Of a stretch of DNA of 64,000 nucleotides, positions 25,823 to 34,846 are shown one piece after another (position 1 is the stretch's first letter; the number at the start of each line of letters is the position of its first letter). The notes beneath the pieces are model-generated. The model was not told the DNA's origin. It saw only the letters and a list, made by a program, of their open reading frames with translations, and searched no databases. Origin of the DNA: Actinacidiphila oryziradicis (lineage in GTDB: Bacteria; Actinomycetota; Actinomycetes; Streptomycetales; Streptomycetaceae); NCBI RefSeq assembly GCF_005047355.1, contig NZ_SUMC01000022.1, positions 81,156 through 145,155 on the forward strand. Direction: 5' to 3'. A program made the position numbers and the translations under genes.

Positions 25823-27574
25823 TCACGAAGCGTGGAGGGGGTTCGCTACGGTGCCGTGTACGGCGGCGTGCGGACGCCGGGGGTGGTCGCGGTAGCCGTC
25901 GAGGTGGAGGCGGTTCCGGTTGAGGCAGAGGCGGGCGATCCGCGGGGTGAGCAGGTCGAAGGCGGCGAAGCGATCCTTGAGGCGGGGGAAGCGGCCGTGG
26001 TGCCGGAGGATCTCGCCTCGCAGGAGGGCCCAGAAGTCGTCTTCGGGGAGGCCGAGCTGCTCCTCGCAGAGCGGCGCCAGGTACCGGAAGACACCGATGA
26101 AGAGGCCGGAGTGGATGAACTGGGTGAGGAAGGCGGGGTCTTCGGTGAGCAGGACGGCCCGGACCTCGGCCGGCATGGTGTTGTGCTCGGGGAGTGGCAC
26201 GGAGCTGGTGTTGACGTCATCGACGAAGTCCTTGATGGCGAGCCGGACAGGTACGTCGTGGTCGTCGAAGACGACGATGGCGTTCTCGCCGTGCGGGGAG
26301 AAAACAGTGCCGTACTGGTAGAGGAAGTGCAGCAACGGGGGGAGCAGGGCAGCGAAAAGGTGACGCAGCCAGACGCTGGGCGCGAGGCCGGACCGGTGGA
26401 CCAGCTCGGCGGTGAAGGATCGTCCCTGCGGGTCGGTGTGGAGGAGGGCGGCAAGGGTGCGGGCGCGTTCGCCGGGGGCGAGCTGCGGGTCGAGGGGTTC
26501 GCGCCAGATGCAGCCGAGGAGTTCTTTGTACTGGTACGGGACGCCTGGCAGGCGGTCGTAGAGGGGGTGTTCGACAGTGACGGAGGCGACTTCGCCGAGC
26601 AGGATGACGCGGGTTTCGTCGCGGAGGAAGGGGTCGGTGTCTCTGAGGCCGTGCACCCATGCGGTGACGGCCGGCGCGGCGATGGTGCGTTCGGTGGGGA
26701 GCCCGCGCCAGACGAGGGTGTTGAGGATGGAGAGAGGCAGCTTGACGGTGTGACCAGTGGGCTTGGTGGTGTTGACGAAGGTGCGGATGGACTGCTGGGG
26801 CAGCCGTAGATCGTGGTCAGTGGGCAGGGGGATGATGGTCTGGTCGGCCAGCTGTGGGGCGAACAGGGGGGCAATGGTCTCGTCCCACTGCCAGGGATGG
26901 ACGGGGAGCCAGAGGTAGTCCGCGGGGTCGCGTCCGTGGTCGCTGATGGTGCGGGCGAAGATTTCGCGGTCTTGGGGGGCGAGTTCTTCCGTATAGAGCC
27001 GGTCGGGGGTGTTTAACGCGGCGGTGCCCCGGTATTGGGCGAGATCGTGGTGGACGGCGATCCAGGGCAGGCGGGCGGGGGTACGGGCTTCGGGGGCCCA
27101 GCGGCCGGCGTCGGCGGCGGAGAAGCCCAGGCGGCCTTTGTTCGCGACGAGCCAGGGGTGGCCGGTCTGGTGGCCTTCGATGTCGGCGTAGTCGAGGTCG
27201 GCGAGCTCGGCGGCGCTGATCGCCGTGGCGTCGAGCCGGAGGTCTGCGGAGAGGGTGGCGAGGAGTTCGCGGATCAGGTGGCCGGTGGTGTCGCCGGTGA
27301 GGCCGAGGACGGTGTCATGGCCGTGGGCGAGGAAGTGGAGGGGGTCCCCGCCCGGGGTGATGGTGTCGGGGTCGATGCGCCAGCTGCCGTAGCTGCCGCG
27401 GCGGGCGCGGAAGCGGTAGGTAACCACGTCGGTGAGGGGGAGGCGATATGCGTCCGGGCCGGCCGCGGGGTCCGGCTGGGGTGCGATGACCTCTTCGTAG
27501 GCGTACTCGGCGATCATTTTGGCGAGCAGCCGGCGGGCAGCGTGCTGCCAGCGGTGGGACTGCGGCGTGGACAA
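25823..27574 (-). CDS. NRPS-independent siderophore synthetase (IucA/IucC family), second copy
   Basis: This 583-residue synthetase should condense a carboxylate with an amine through an adenylate during siderophore assembly. Family motifs include EGHQTGHPWLVANKGRLGFS, LWLPVHPWQWDE, QSIRTFVNTTKPTGHTVKLP and the late FSPHGENAIVVFDDHDVPVR. These are the His/Lys/Arg-rich ATP and citrate-like binding elements. The start appears to be a TTG at 27574, with AAGGAG 8 bases upstream, which is unusual. It is the last gene of a four-gene operon. By its similarity to DesD/AlcC types I expect it to act on a late, hydroxamate-like intermediate. Confidence 0.9.
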   Translation of the reverse strand: MSTPQSHRWQHAARRLLAKMIAEYAYEEVIAPQPDPAAGPDAYRLPLTDVVTYRFRARRGSYGSWRIDPDTITPGGDPLHFLAHGHDTVLGLTGDTTGHLIRELLATLSADLRLDATAISAAELADLDYADIEGHQTGHPWLVANKGRLGFSAADAGRWAPEARTPARLPWIAVHHDLAQYRGTAALNTPDRLYTEELAPQDREIFARTISDHGRDPADYLWLPVHPWQWDETIAPLFAPQLADQTIIPLPTDHDLRLPQQSIRTFVNTTKPTGHTVKLPLSILNTLVWRGLPTERTIAAPAVTAWVHGLRDTDPFLRDETRVILLGEVASVTVEHPLYDRLPGVPYQYKELLGCIWREPLDPQLAPGERARTLAALLHTDPQGRSFTAELVHRSGLAPSVWLRHLFAALLPPLLHFLYQYGTVFSPHGENAIVVFDDHDVPVRLAIKDFVDDVNTSSVPLPEHNTMPAEVRAVLLTEDPAFLTQFIHSGLFIGVFRYLAPLCEEQLGLPEDDFWALLRGEILRHHGRFPRLKDRFAAFDLLTPRIARLCLNRNRLHLDGYRDHPRRPHAAVHGTVANPLHAS

Positions 27575-27597
27575 GAACGGTGCTCCTTCTACGGGGC

Positions 27598-28308
27598 CTA
27601 CAGGAGATGGCGCAGTGCGCGGTCGCGGATCATGAGGGCGGCTCGCTTGCCGGGGAGCTCGACTTCGGCGGCGAACCGGTAGCCGCCGGCCAGGAAGGCC
27701 GCGATGGAGGGGGTGTTGCGCAGGTCGGGTTCGGCGATGACGCGACCGCAGGCGGGGCGCTGGGACAGGACCTGGCCGGCGACGGCACGCAGGAGGATGC
27801 CGCCCAGGCCGCGGGCTCGGTCGGCGACACCGCCGATGAGGAGGTGGAGGCCGGTGTCATGGGGACGGGCGGGGTAGTAGCGGGCGACGGGGTCGAGGTC
27901 GGCCCGGTAGATCTCCCAGTAGCTCATCGGAACGGAGCCGAGGACGCCCAGGCAGGGGACGCTGCGGCCGTCACCGTCGAGCTGTTCGCGCAGATGGGCC
28001 TCGGTGACCGACGGGGCGCCCGCGAGATCCCAGAATTCGGCGACAGCCGGGTCGTTCATCCAGCGTGCGATGAGCGGGAGATCACGTTCGATCCGTACGG
28101 GTACGAGCGTGAAGACACCGGCCGGGGTGGCGGCCCGGCCCCAGCCGGCGATGCCGTCGAGCAGGTCGTCCACGGGCACCGGGCCGCTGCCTCCGGCGGC
28201 CGGCTCATCGACGACGAGGGGGAGCGCTTCGGGGGGAAGCTCCAGGTCGAGGGTGTCTTCGCTGCTGGAGTCGGTACTGGAGTCGCTGCTGGAGTCGGCA
28301 GTCGGCAT
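27598..28308 (-). CDS. GNAT acetyltransferase of the siderophore operon (IucB/RhbD-like)
   Basis: The 236-residue protein has a Ser/Asp-rich amino tail and then a GNAT fold: VRIERDLPLIARWMNDPAVA, PMSYWEIYRADLDPVARYY and the acetyl-CoA region GVADRARGLGGILLRAVAGQ. The late GYRFAAEVELPGKRAALMIR is typical of the hydroxylysine/diamine acetylases of siderophore pathways. It probably acylates an amine building block. The ATG at 28308 has GGAGG upstream; a longer frame overlapping the previous gene is a shadow. It lies 23 bp after one synthetase and 23 bp before the other. Confidence 0.85.
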   Translation of the reverse strand: MPTADSSSDSSTDSSSEDTLDLELPPEALPLVVDEPAAGGSGPVPVDDLLDGIAGWGRAATPAGVFTLVPVRIERDLPLIARWMNDPAVAEFWDLAGAPSVTEAHLREQLDGDGRSVPCLGVLGSVPMSYWEIYRADLDPVARYYPARPHDTGLHLLIGGVADRARGLGGILLRAVAGQVLSQRPACGRVIAEPDLRNTPSIAAFLAGGYRFAAEVELPGKRAALMIRDRALRHLL

Positions 28309-28331
28309 GGCGGCTACCTCCTCTCCTGGAG

Positions 28332-30233
28332 TCACGCTGCGGTCACGGCGAGGGGGTTGGGGATGGTGACGTACTGGGACTGGGTGTCGACGGGTCCGAT
28401 GAGTTCGTCCATGCCCTGGAGCCTGGTGAGGAGGTTGGCCTTGCAGCGCAGGACGGGGGTCTCCAGAAGCCGTGCGGGGAGGGCGGAGCGTGAAGTGATG
28501 GCGGCCCGGGCCAGGAATCGGCGGAAGGCGGCGAGCAGGACGCGTTCGTCGGCGAGTCGCTGAGAGCCGAAGGCGCCGATGAGCCCCAGGACGTTGTTGA
28601 TGCCCACGTAGTACGCGAGGCGTTCGTCGACGACCGCGTCGGTGACAAAGGTGTCGCTTGCGACGCCGATGCCGGGCAGCCTGCGCTCCAGGGCGCCGCG
28701 GTGGGACTCGCGGAAGTAGTAGCCCTGGTTGTCGCGGTAGCGGCCGCCGGCCGGCCAGCCCTCGGCGTCCAGCAGGACGAGGGTGTTCTGCTGGTGTGCT
28801 TCGAGAGCGACACCGGCCTCGCCGTCGAGCCAGAGGATGGGCAGGATGACGGCATCGAGGTAGCGCAGGAACCACTCGGCGGCCACGGCTGCCGCAGGGC
28901 GCGCGGTGCGGGCGGCGAGGCGGGTGACGAGCCGGTCCAGCCGGGAGCGCAGCTCGGTGCCGGGCGCGCCGGGCCAGGGGCGCGGGGAGGTGAGTCCGGC
29001 GACGCAGTTGACGTCGTCCGAGGGCCCGAAGGGGTTGTGGCGCAGCACGACATCGAGGCCGGGTACGGAGCGGACCGCGAGCCACGCGGGATCGCGGACG
29101 ATGTCGAAGACTGGAGTGCCCCCGGACCGGGGAAAGGCCGCTTGCCACTGCTCGGCGAGGCCGCTGCGCAGCAGCCGGTGGGCCTCGACGCCCCGGTGGA
29201 GCTCCTTGCGGAGGTTCTCACGGCGCGAATTGGTGATCCGCAACGCCAGCGAGAGCTTGAGCATCGCGGATGCACCCGGCCGGTAGACGGTGCGCACGGA
29301 GGACGTGGGGTGCCAGTCGTCGCCGGCGGGGCCGAGGTCCCGCAGGATGCCCACGTCCAGGAGAGCCGCCACCTGTGGGCGGAGCCGGACGTCATTCGCC
29401 TGCCAGGGGTGCAGTGGGAGAGCCGCGTGTCCCTCCGGGAGGCGGAGGCCCAGTCCGGGTCCTGCCAGCCGGGCGAGGAGCAGGTCGGCGGGGACGGTCC
29501 GGCCGCGTTCGGTCCAGGCCGAGTCCATGGCGAGTGCGGAGCGGTCGACGGCGAACCAGTGCAGCGGGAAAGCGCCGCGCAGCTCGGGCGAGTAGACGTC
29601 GGCCTCCGCCTCGGAGAGCCCTTCACGGCCCTTGGGAGTGGGGTGCAGCGGGTGGCCGAGGAGGAGCGACTGTTCGGCATCGAGGAAGGGGTGGGTGTGC
29701 GGCGGGGCCTCGGGCCTGGCACGGCGGTCGGCGATGAAGGTCGCGGTACGTCGTACGGAGTCGGCGACCCGCGCCACGAGGTCGGGTCCGTCCGGGCCGG
29801 GATGCCTGGCTTCGGGGGGGCCGTAGGCGGCACCCGGTGTGGTTGTCGCGCTCGCCGCCGCCTCCAGGGCGATCAGTGCGGCGACGGTGACCGCGTCCGC
29901 GGGGTGGCCCGAGGGCTCGAGCACAGCCGCGCCGAAGCGGTGGTGGCCGACGGCCGACCAGTGGCGTACGGGTACCCGCAGCGTGGTTCCGGCGGCCGGG
30001 AAGAGCACGTACAGCATGCCGTCCTCAGGTGGCCCGAGGCTTGTCTCGCGCACCCAGCACCGCAGCAGGCTCTCGACTCCCGCGGCATCGGCTGCCGCGT
30101 AGGCGTCGGAGTGCTCCAGCGGATCGTCGCTGCCGTACCGCTCGCCCGCGGGCCGCGGTTGCGGCAGCGCGGGAGCCACCCTGACGGTGGCTGCGACGAG
30201 GGTGGTGGCATCCACTACGCGGCTTGCGGTCAT
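28332..30233 (-). CDS. NRPS-independent siderophore synthetase (IucA/IucC family), first copy
   Basis: This 633-residue protein is the larger of two synthetases. It has EGHAALPLHPWQANDV, TSSVRTVYRPGASAMLKLSL, ALRITNSRRENLRKELHRGV and ALEAHQQNTLVLLDAEGWPA, matching the IucA/IucC core and the FhuF-like carboxy part. RDNQGYYFRESHRGALERRL is also characteristic. It should activate a carboxylate such as citrate and join it to a diamine-derived unit. It follows the aminotransferase by 115 bp and precedes the acetyltransferase. No neighbouring decarboxylase gene is present to make diaminopropane from diaminobutyrate. Confidence 0.9.
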   Translation of the reverse strand: MTASRVVDATTLVAATVRVAPALPQPRPAGERYGSDDPLEHSDAYAAADAAGVESLLRCWVRETSLGPPEDGMLYVLFPAAGTTLRVPVRHWSAVGHHRFGAAVLEPSGHPADAVTVAALIALEAAASATTTPGAAYGPPEARHPGPDGPDLVARVADSVRRTATFIADRRARPEAPPHTHPFLDAEQSLLLGHPLHPTPKGREGLSEAEADVYSPELRGAFPLHWFAVDRSALAMDSAWTERGRTVPADLLLARLAGPGLGLRLPEGHAALPLHPWQANDVRLRPQVAALLDVGILRDLGPAGDDWHPTSSVRTVYRPGASAMLKLSLALRITNSRRENLRKELHRGVEAHRLLRSGLAEQWQAAFPRSGGTPVFDIVRDPAWLAVRSVPGLDVVLRHNPFGPSDDVNCVAGLTSPRPWPGAPGTELRSRLDRLVTRLAARTARPAAAVAAEWFLRYLDAVILPILWLDGEAGVALEAHQQNTLVLLDAEGWPAGGRYRDNQGYYFRESHRGALERRLPGIGVASDTFVTDAVVDERLAYYVGINNVLGLIGAFGSQRLADERVLLAAFRRFLARAAITSRSALPARLLETPVLRCKANLLTRLQGMDELIGPVDTQSQYVTIPNPLAVTAA

Positions 30234-30348
30234 ACCGTTGCTCCGTGAGGGCGTGGGGGCCAGTGCCCCGGTGGTCGGGGGGTCGGGACAGCGCGGGCCC
30301 GATCGCTGCGGCCCCGGTTGCGGCTGCCCCGGCGGGTACGCGGCGAAG

Positions 30349-31812
30349 TCATGCGGCGCCTCCGGCCGGAGCGACCGCGGTGCCCGGCGGCCCGGAACGC
30401 CCGGCCGCGGCGATGGAGTCGGCGAGGCGGTCGAGTACGGCTTCGACCTGCTGGTCGGTGACGGTGAGCGGGGGCAGCAACCGGACGGTGCTGCCGTGCC
30501 TGCCGCCGAGCTCGACGATGAGGCCGCGGCGGAGTGCTTCCCGCTGGACGGCGGCGGCCAGTCCCGGGGCGGCAGGCAGCGAGCCGTAGTCGTCGGGCTC
30601 GGCGGCGGGGTCGACGAGTTCGATGCCGATCATCAGGCCGCGGCCGCGTACGTCGCCGATGCAGGGGTGACGGCCCATGAGCCCGCACAGTCCGGCGAGG
30701 AGCCGGGCACCGAGGGTGGCGGCACGCCCGGCGAGATCGTTTTCGCGCACATATGTGAGCGTCGCGGTGCCCGCGGCCATGGCGAGCTGATTGCCGCGGA
30801 AGGTGCCGGCGTGTGCGCCGGGCTGCCAGCAGTCGAGTTCCTCGCGGTACACGATGACGGCGAGCGGAAGACTGCCGCCGATGGCCTTGGAGAGCACCAT
30901 CACATCGGGGACGATGCCGCTGGACTCGATCGCCCAGAAGGTGCCGGTGCGGCCCACGCCGGTCTGCACCTCGTCGGCGATGAGCGGGATGCCGCGATCG
31001 GCGGTGATGCGGCGCATCCGGCACAGCCAGGCGTTGGGGGCCGGGATCACACCGCCCTCGCCCTGTACGGGTTCGAGGATCATGCCGGCGGGCGGCTGCA
31101 CGCCGCCCTTGGGGTCGTCCAGCAGGTGCGCGGTGAGCCGGGCGGAGAGTTCCGCGCCGGCCGCGCCGCCGGTGCCGAAGGGGCAGCGGTAGTTGTACGG
31201 GTAGGGCAGCCGCACCACCCGGCCGTCCGTGACCCCGGCCGCGCCCTGTACCGAGGTGTCGCCGGTGGCGGCGAGGGCGGCGGCGGTCATGCCGTGATAG
31301 GCGCCGGAGAAGGCGAGAAGTCCGGAGCGCCCGGTGGCGGTCCGGACGAGTTTGATGGCCGCCTCGACCGCGTCGGTGCCGGCCGGCCCGCAGAACTGGA
31401 TCCGTCCGCGGTCGGCGAGTTCGGGCGGCAGCGTCTCGAACAGGGCAGTGGTGAAGGCGTCCTTGACGGGGGTGGCGAGGTCGAGGACGTGCAACGGTGC
31501 CCCGGAGTCGAGGACCCGCCGGATGGCTTCCAGGACGACGGGGTGGTTGTGGCCGAGCGCCAACGTCCCAGCGCCGGACAGGCAGTCGAGGTAGCGTCGG
31601 CCGTCGGCGCCCTCGATCGTCATGCCCCGGGCCCTGACGGGGACGATGGGCAGCGAGCGGGCGTAGGTCCGGGCGGCGGACTCACGCTGCGACTGGCGCC
31701 GCAGGATGGCGTCTCCCTCGGTGAACCTCTCGGCGGCCGCATCCGTGAGTACTTCAGTGAACTCGTCTTCCGGTACGGCCAGTCGCTCCGGCACGCTCGA
31801 TGTGGCGGCCAC
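30349..31812 (-). CDS. Diaminobutyrate--2-oxoglutarate aminotransferase (class III)
   Basis: The 487-residue PLP enzyme would make 2,4-diaminobutyrate from aspartate semialdehyde, supplying siderophore precursor. Key features are GAGTLALGHNHPVVLEAI, CGPAGTDAVEAAIKLVR, SGAYHGMTAAAL, the PLP-phosphate motif IADEVQTGVGRTG and the Schiff-base lysine in VMVLSKAIGGSLPL. I chose the GTG at 31812, with GAGGAG 7 bases upstream, rather than a GTG at 31875. It opens the siderophore operon. No typical 19-bp DmdR/IdeR iron box is visible in the 170 bp before it. Confidence 0.88.
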   Translation of the reverse strand: MAATSSVPERLAVPEDEFTEVLTDAAAERFTEGDAILRRQSQRESAARTYARSLPIVPVRARGMTIEGADGRRYLDCLSGAGTLALGHNHPVVLEAIRRVLDSGAPLHVLDLATPVKDAFTTALFETLPPELADRGRIQFCGPAGTDAVEAAIKLVRTATGRSGLLAFSGAYHGMTAAALAATGDTSVQGAAGVTDGRVVRLPYPYNYRCPFGTGGAAGAELSARLTAHLLDDPKGGVQPPAGMILEPVQGEGGVIPAPNAWLCRMRRITADRGIPLIADEVQTGVGRTGTFWAIESSGIVPDVMVLSKAIGGSLPLAVIVYREELDCWQPGAHAGTFRGNQLAMAAGTATLTYVRENDLAGRAATLGARLLAGLCGLMGRHPCIGDVRGRGLMIGIELVDPAAEPDDYGSLPAAPGLAAAVQREALRRGLIVELGGRHGSTVRLLPPLTVTDQQVEAVLDRLADSIAAAGRSGPPGTAVAPAGGAA

Positions 31813-32006
31813 GTGCTCACTCCTCGGTGTCGGCGTCCCCCGTCCGTACCAACGACTCGGTTCGCGCCCGATCACGGTCCGGCCGAAGATCTTTCACAGC
31901 GGAACCACAGACCCACCCGAAGCCGTCCAACTATTCACCGGTGTAGTGGGATTTCGCCCATCAGCCGGGAATGAGCGGCATTAGACCTCCAGGGGGATTG
32001 ACACCC

Positions 32007-33170
32007 ATGCCATTCATAAGCCGGCCGGCCATCGCGGCGGCGGCGGTCGCGGCCATGATCGCGGTGACCGGTACCGCCTGCGCGCCGTCCGACAACACCG
32101 CCGGCGCCGGAGCAGCCGCGTCGGCCACCGTGTCGGGCGGTGCCAACCTGGCGCTGCCAACCTCGCTGCCCACCAGCCTCGCCGACCTCGACAAGTGGAA
32201 GAACGCGCTGAAGAACGGCGGTTGGAAGGACTGGGACAAGAGCAAATGGCTGCGTGACGCGGCCGACTTCATCAATCCGGTGATCGATGGGCTGTGGAAC
32301 CCGAGCCGGATGCAGAGCGCGGACCAGAGCGACAAGCAGGTCGCCAGCGACGTCGCCAGCGACGCGGGGCAGACCGACCCGGAGCCGGCACCGGTCCAGG
32401 CGGCGGGCGCGAAGACCCCGTACAGCCAGAACGCCGCAGGAGTCGGCAAGATCTTCTTCGACACTCCGCAGGGCTCCGCGGTCTGCTCGGGCACTGTGGT
32501 GGAGGACCCGGCGCACCCCGGTAAGTCCAACCTGGTGTGGACGGCGGGCCATTGTGTGCACGCGGGCAAGAGCGGCGGCTGGTTCCGCAACATCGTCTTC
32601 GTACCGGCGTACAACGACAACGGCCTGCCAGCCGCGCAACTGCAGAACGCGACGCGGGATGTGGTCGCGCCCAAGGGCGTGTGGTGGGCCGACGGGGCGC
32701 AGACGTCCGCGCAGTGGATCGCCCAGGGCGCGGAGAGCGGCGGCAGCGGGTCCCCGTTCGACTTCGCGGTGATCCATGTGAAGCCGGAGTCAGGCACCAA
32801 GTCGCTGCAGGAGACTGTCGGCACCGCGTCGCCGGTCTGGTTCGACGCGCCCTCCGCGACACAGATCAATGCGATATCGGCCTTCGGCTACCCGGCCGCG
32901 TCGCCGTTCGACGGCCAGAGCATGTTCAGCTGCACGGACAAGCCGGGCCGCCTGTCGCTGGACGCGAGTGAGCCGACGGAGTACCGGATCGGCTGCACGA
33001 TGACAGGGGGGTCGTCGGGCGGTGGGTGGTTCGCCACCATGCCGGACGGCAATCTGGGGCTGGTGAGCAATACCTCGATCGGGCCGGCCACCCCGACCTG
33101 GCTCGCGGGCCCGCATCTGGGCAGCGTGGCCAAGGGCGTCTATGACTCGGTGAGCCAGAACTTCAGCTGA
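32007..33170 (+). CDS. Secreted trypsin-like serine protease
   Basis: The 387-residue precursor begins with a signal peptide (MPFISRPAIAAAAVAAMIAV ending TGTAC), so it is exported and perhaps lipid-anchored, although the lipobox is weak. The catalytic triad of a chymotrypsin-fold protease is visible: His in LVWTAGHCVHAG, Asp in SPFDFAVIHVK, Ser in GCTMTGGSSGGGWF. A spacer of about 120 residues separates signal and protease domain. The ATG at 32007 follows AGGGGGA; an earlier ATG at 31971 is less likely. A strong hairpin follows the stop. The substrate is unknown. Confidence 0.88.
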   Translation: MPFISRPAIAAAAVAAMIAVTGTACAPSDNTAGAGAAASATVSGGANLALPTSLPTSLADLDKWKNALKNGGWKDWDKSKWLRDAADFINPVIDGLWNPSRMQSADQSDKQVASDVASDAGQTDPEPAPVQAAGAKTPYSQNAAGVGKIFFDTPQGSAVCSGTVVEDPAHPGKSNLVWTAGHCVHAGKSGGWFRNIVFVPAYNDNGLPAAQLQNATRDVVAPKGVWWADGAQTSAQWIAQGAESGGSGSPFDFAVIHVKPESGTKSLQETVGTASPVWFDAPSATQINAISAFGYPAASPFDGQSMFSCTDKPGRLSLDASEPTEYRIGCTMTGGSSGGGWFATMPDGNLGLVSNTSIGPATPTWLAGPHLGSVAKGVYDSVSQNFS

Positions 33171-33185
33171 GCCACGCTCAACAAA

Positions 33186-33220
33186 GGTAAGGACCCGCCT
33201 CCTTGAGGCGGGTCCTTACC
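33186..33220. terminator. Terminator between protease and hflX
   Basis: GGTAAGGACCCGCCT at 33186-33200 pairs perfectly with 33206-33220 around the loop CCTTG. It lies between convergent stops at 33170 and 33243 and should terminate both genes. Confidence 0.88.
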
Positions 33221-33242
33221 TACGCAACCTGCGTACCCGGGG

Positions 33243-34736
33243 TCAGCGCTGTGCGACGAGCGCGTACGGTTCCAGTTCGGCCGCCAGCTCGTCGTGCACG
33301 CGCGCCTTGAGCAGCGTGCCCTCGGCGAGGTGCTCCTCGGAGAGCACTTCGCCGTCGGCGTGCGCCCGGGCGACGAGCTTGCCGAGTGTGTACGGCACGA
33401 GCGCCTCGATCTCGACGGCGGGCCTCGGCAGCTCGTCGTCGATCAGCGTGAGGAGCTCCTCGATGCCCAGGCCGCTGCGCGCGGACACCGCGATGGCGTG
33501 CTTCTCGTTCCGCAGCAGCCGCTGGAGTACCACCGGGTCGGCGGCGTCGGCCTTGTTGACCACGACGATCTCGGGCACGTCCACCGCGCCCACGTCACGG
33601 AACACTTCGCGTACGGCCGCCAGCTGCTCCTCCGGGACCGGATGCGAGCCGTCGACCACATGCAGGATGAGATCGGCGTCGGCGACCTCCTCCATGGTGG
33701 AACGGAAGGCCTCGACCAGGTGGTGGGGCAGGTGCCGGACGAATCCGACGGTGTCAGCGAGGGTGCAGAGCCGCCCGCTGGGGGTCTCGGCCCGGCGTAC
33801 GGTCGGGTCGAGGGTGGCGAACAGGGAGTTCTCCACCAGGACGCCCGCACCGGTGAGCCGGTTGAGCAGCGAGGACTTCCCGGCGTTGGTGTATCCGGCG
33901 ATCGCGACCGAGGGCACCTTGTGGCGCTTGCGCTCCTGGCGCTGAAGGTCGCGGCTGGTCTTCATCTCCGCGATCTCCCGGCGCATCTTCGCCATTTTCT
34001 CGCGAATACGCCGCCGGTCGGTCTCGATCTTGGTCTCACCGGGACCACGGGTGGCCATACCGCCGCCGGACGAGCCGGAACCGCCACCACCCATCTGCCG
34101 GGACAGGGACTGGCCCCAGCCTCGCAGCCGCGGCAGCATGTACTGCATCTGCGCGAGCGAGACCTGCGCCTTGCCCTCACGGCTCTTGGCGTGCTGGGCG
34201 AAGATGTCCAGGATCAGTGCGGTGCGGTCCACCACCTTGACCTTGACGACATCCTCGAGGTGGATCAGCTGGCCCGGGCTGAGCTCACCGTCGCAGACGA
34301 CGGTGTCGGCGCCGGACTCCAGCACGATGTCGCGCAGCTCCCTGGCCTTGCCGGATCCGATGTACGTAGCCGGGTCGGGCTTGTCACGGCGCTGGATGAC
34401 TCCGTCGAGGACAAGCGCCCCGGCGGTTTCGGCGAGGGCGGCGAGCTCCGCGAGGGAGTTCTCCGCGTCGTCCACGCTGCCGTCCGTCCAGACCCCGACA
34501 AGGACCACCCGCTCCAGCCGGAGCTGGCGGTACTCGACCTCGGTGACGTCCTCGAGCTCGGTGGACAGCCCCGCGACCCGGCGTAGGGACGCGCGCTCGG
34601 AGCGGTCGAACTGATCGCCGTCACGCTCCTCGTCGATCTCTTGGCTCCAGGCGACGTCCTCCTCCATCAGGGCGTCGGCCCGAAGGCTCTCGGGGAGGCG
34701 CTGGCGCTTGCTTGAAGAGGAGGAAGAGGAGGTCAT
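33243..34736 (-). CDS. hflX: GTPase HflX
   Basis: HflX (497 residues) is a ribosome-binding GTPase involved in rescuing stalled or stressed ribosomes. The N-terminal domain includes DPATYIGSGKARELRD and RGPGETKIETDRRRIREK. G motifs follow: GYTNAGKSSLLNRLTGAG (P-loop), TLADTVGFVRHLP (G3) and VVVNKADAAD (G4). The start is the ATG at 34736 with AAAGGA upstream, giving a poly-Ser leader; the longer frame upstream is spurious. It belongs to the minus-strand core block, downstream of the M1 peptidase with about 110 bp between. Confidence 0.95.
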   Translation of the reverse strand: MTSSSSSSSKRQRLPESLRADALMEEDVAWSQEIDEERDGDQFDRSERASLRRVAGLSTELEDVTEVEYRQLRLERVVLVGVWTDGSVDDAENSLAELAALAETAGALVLDGVIQRRDKPDPATYIGSGKARELRDIVLESGADTVVCDGELSPGQLIHLEDVVKVKVVDRTALILDIFAQHAKSREGKAQVSLAQMQYMLPRLRGWGQSLSRQMGGGGSGSSGGGMATRGPGETKIETDRRRIREKMAKMRREIAEMKTSRDLQRQERKRHKVPSVAIAGYTNAGKSSLLNRLTGAGVLVENSLFATLDPTVRRAETPSGRLCTLADTVGFVRHLPHHLVEAFRSTMEEVADADLILHVVDGSHPVPEEQLAAVREVFRDVGAVDVPEIVVVNKADAADPVVLQRLLRNEKHAIAVSARSGLGIEELLTLIDDELPRPAVEIEALVPYTLGKLVARAHADGEVLSEEHLAEGTLLKARVHDELAAELEPYALVAQR

Positions 34737-34846
34737 TAGGTCCTTTCTGCAGCTTGATATATGGAACAACGCGAGACGGACCCGGAGAATTCCCCCGCCC
34801 GGTCGCGCCGCCGTAGGCACCAGGGTCGCACGCCCGTCGCAGGGCG

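Noticed and set aside
31813..32006. Possible iron box before the siderophore operon
   Set aside because: No sequence close to the 19-bp TTAGGTTAGGCTAACCTAA palindrome was seen.
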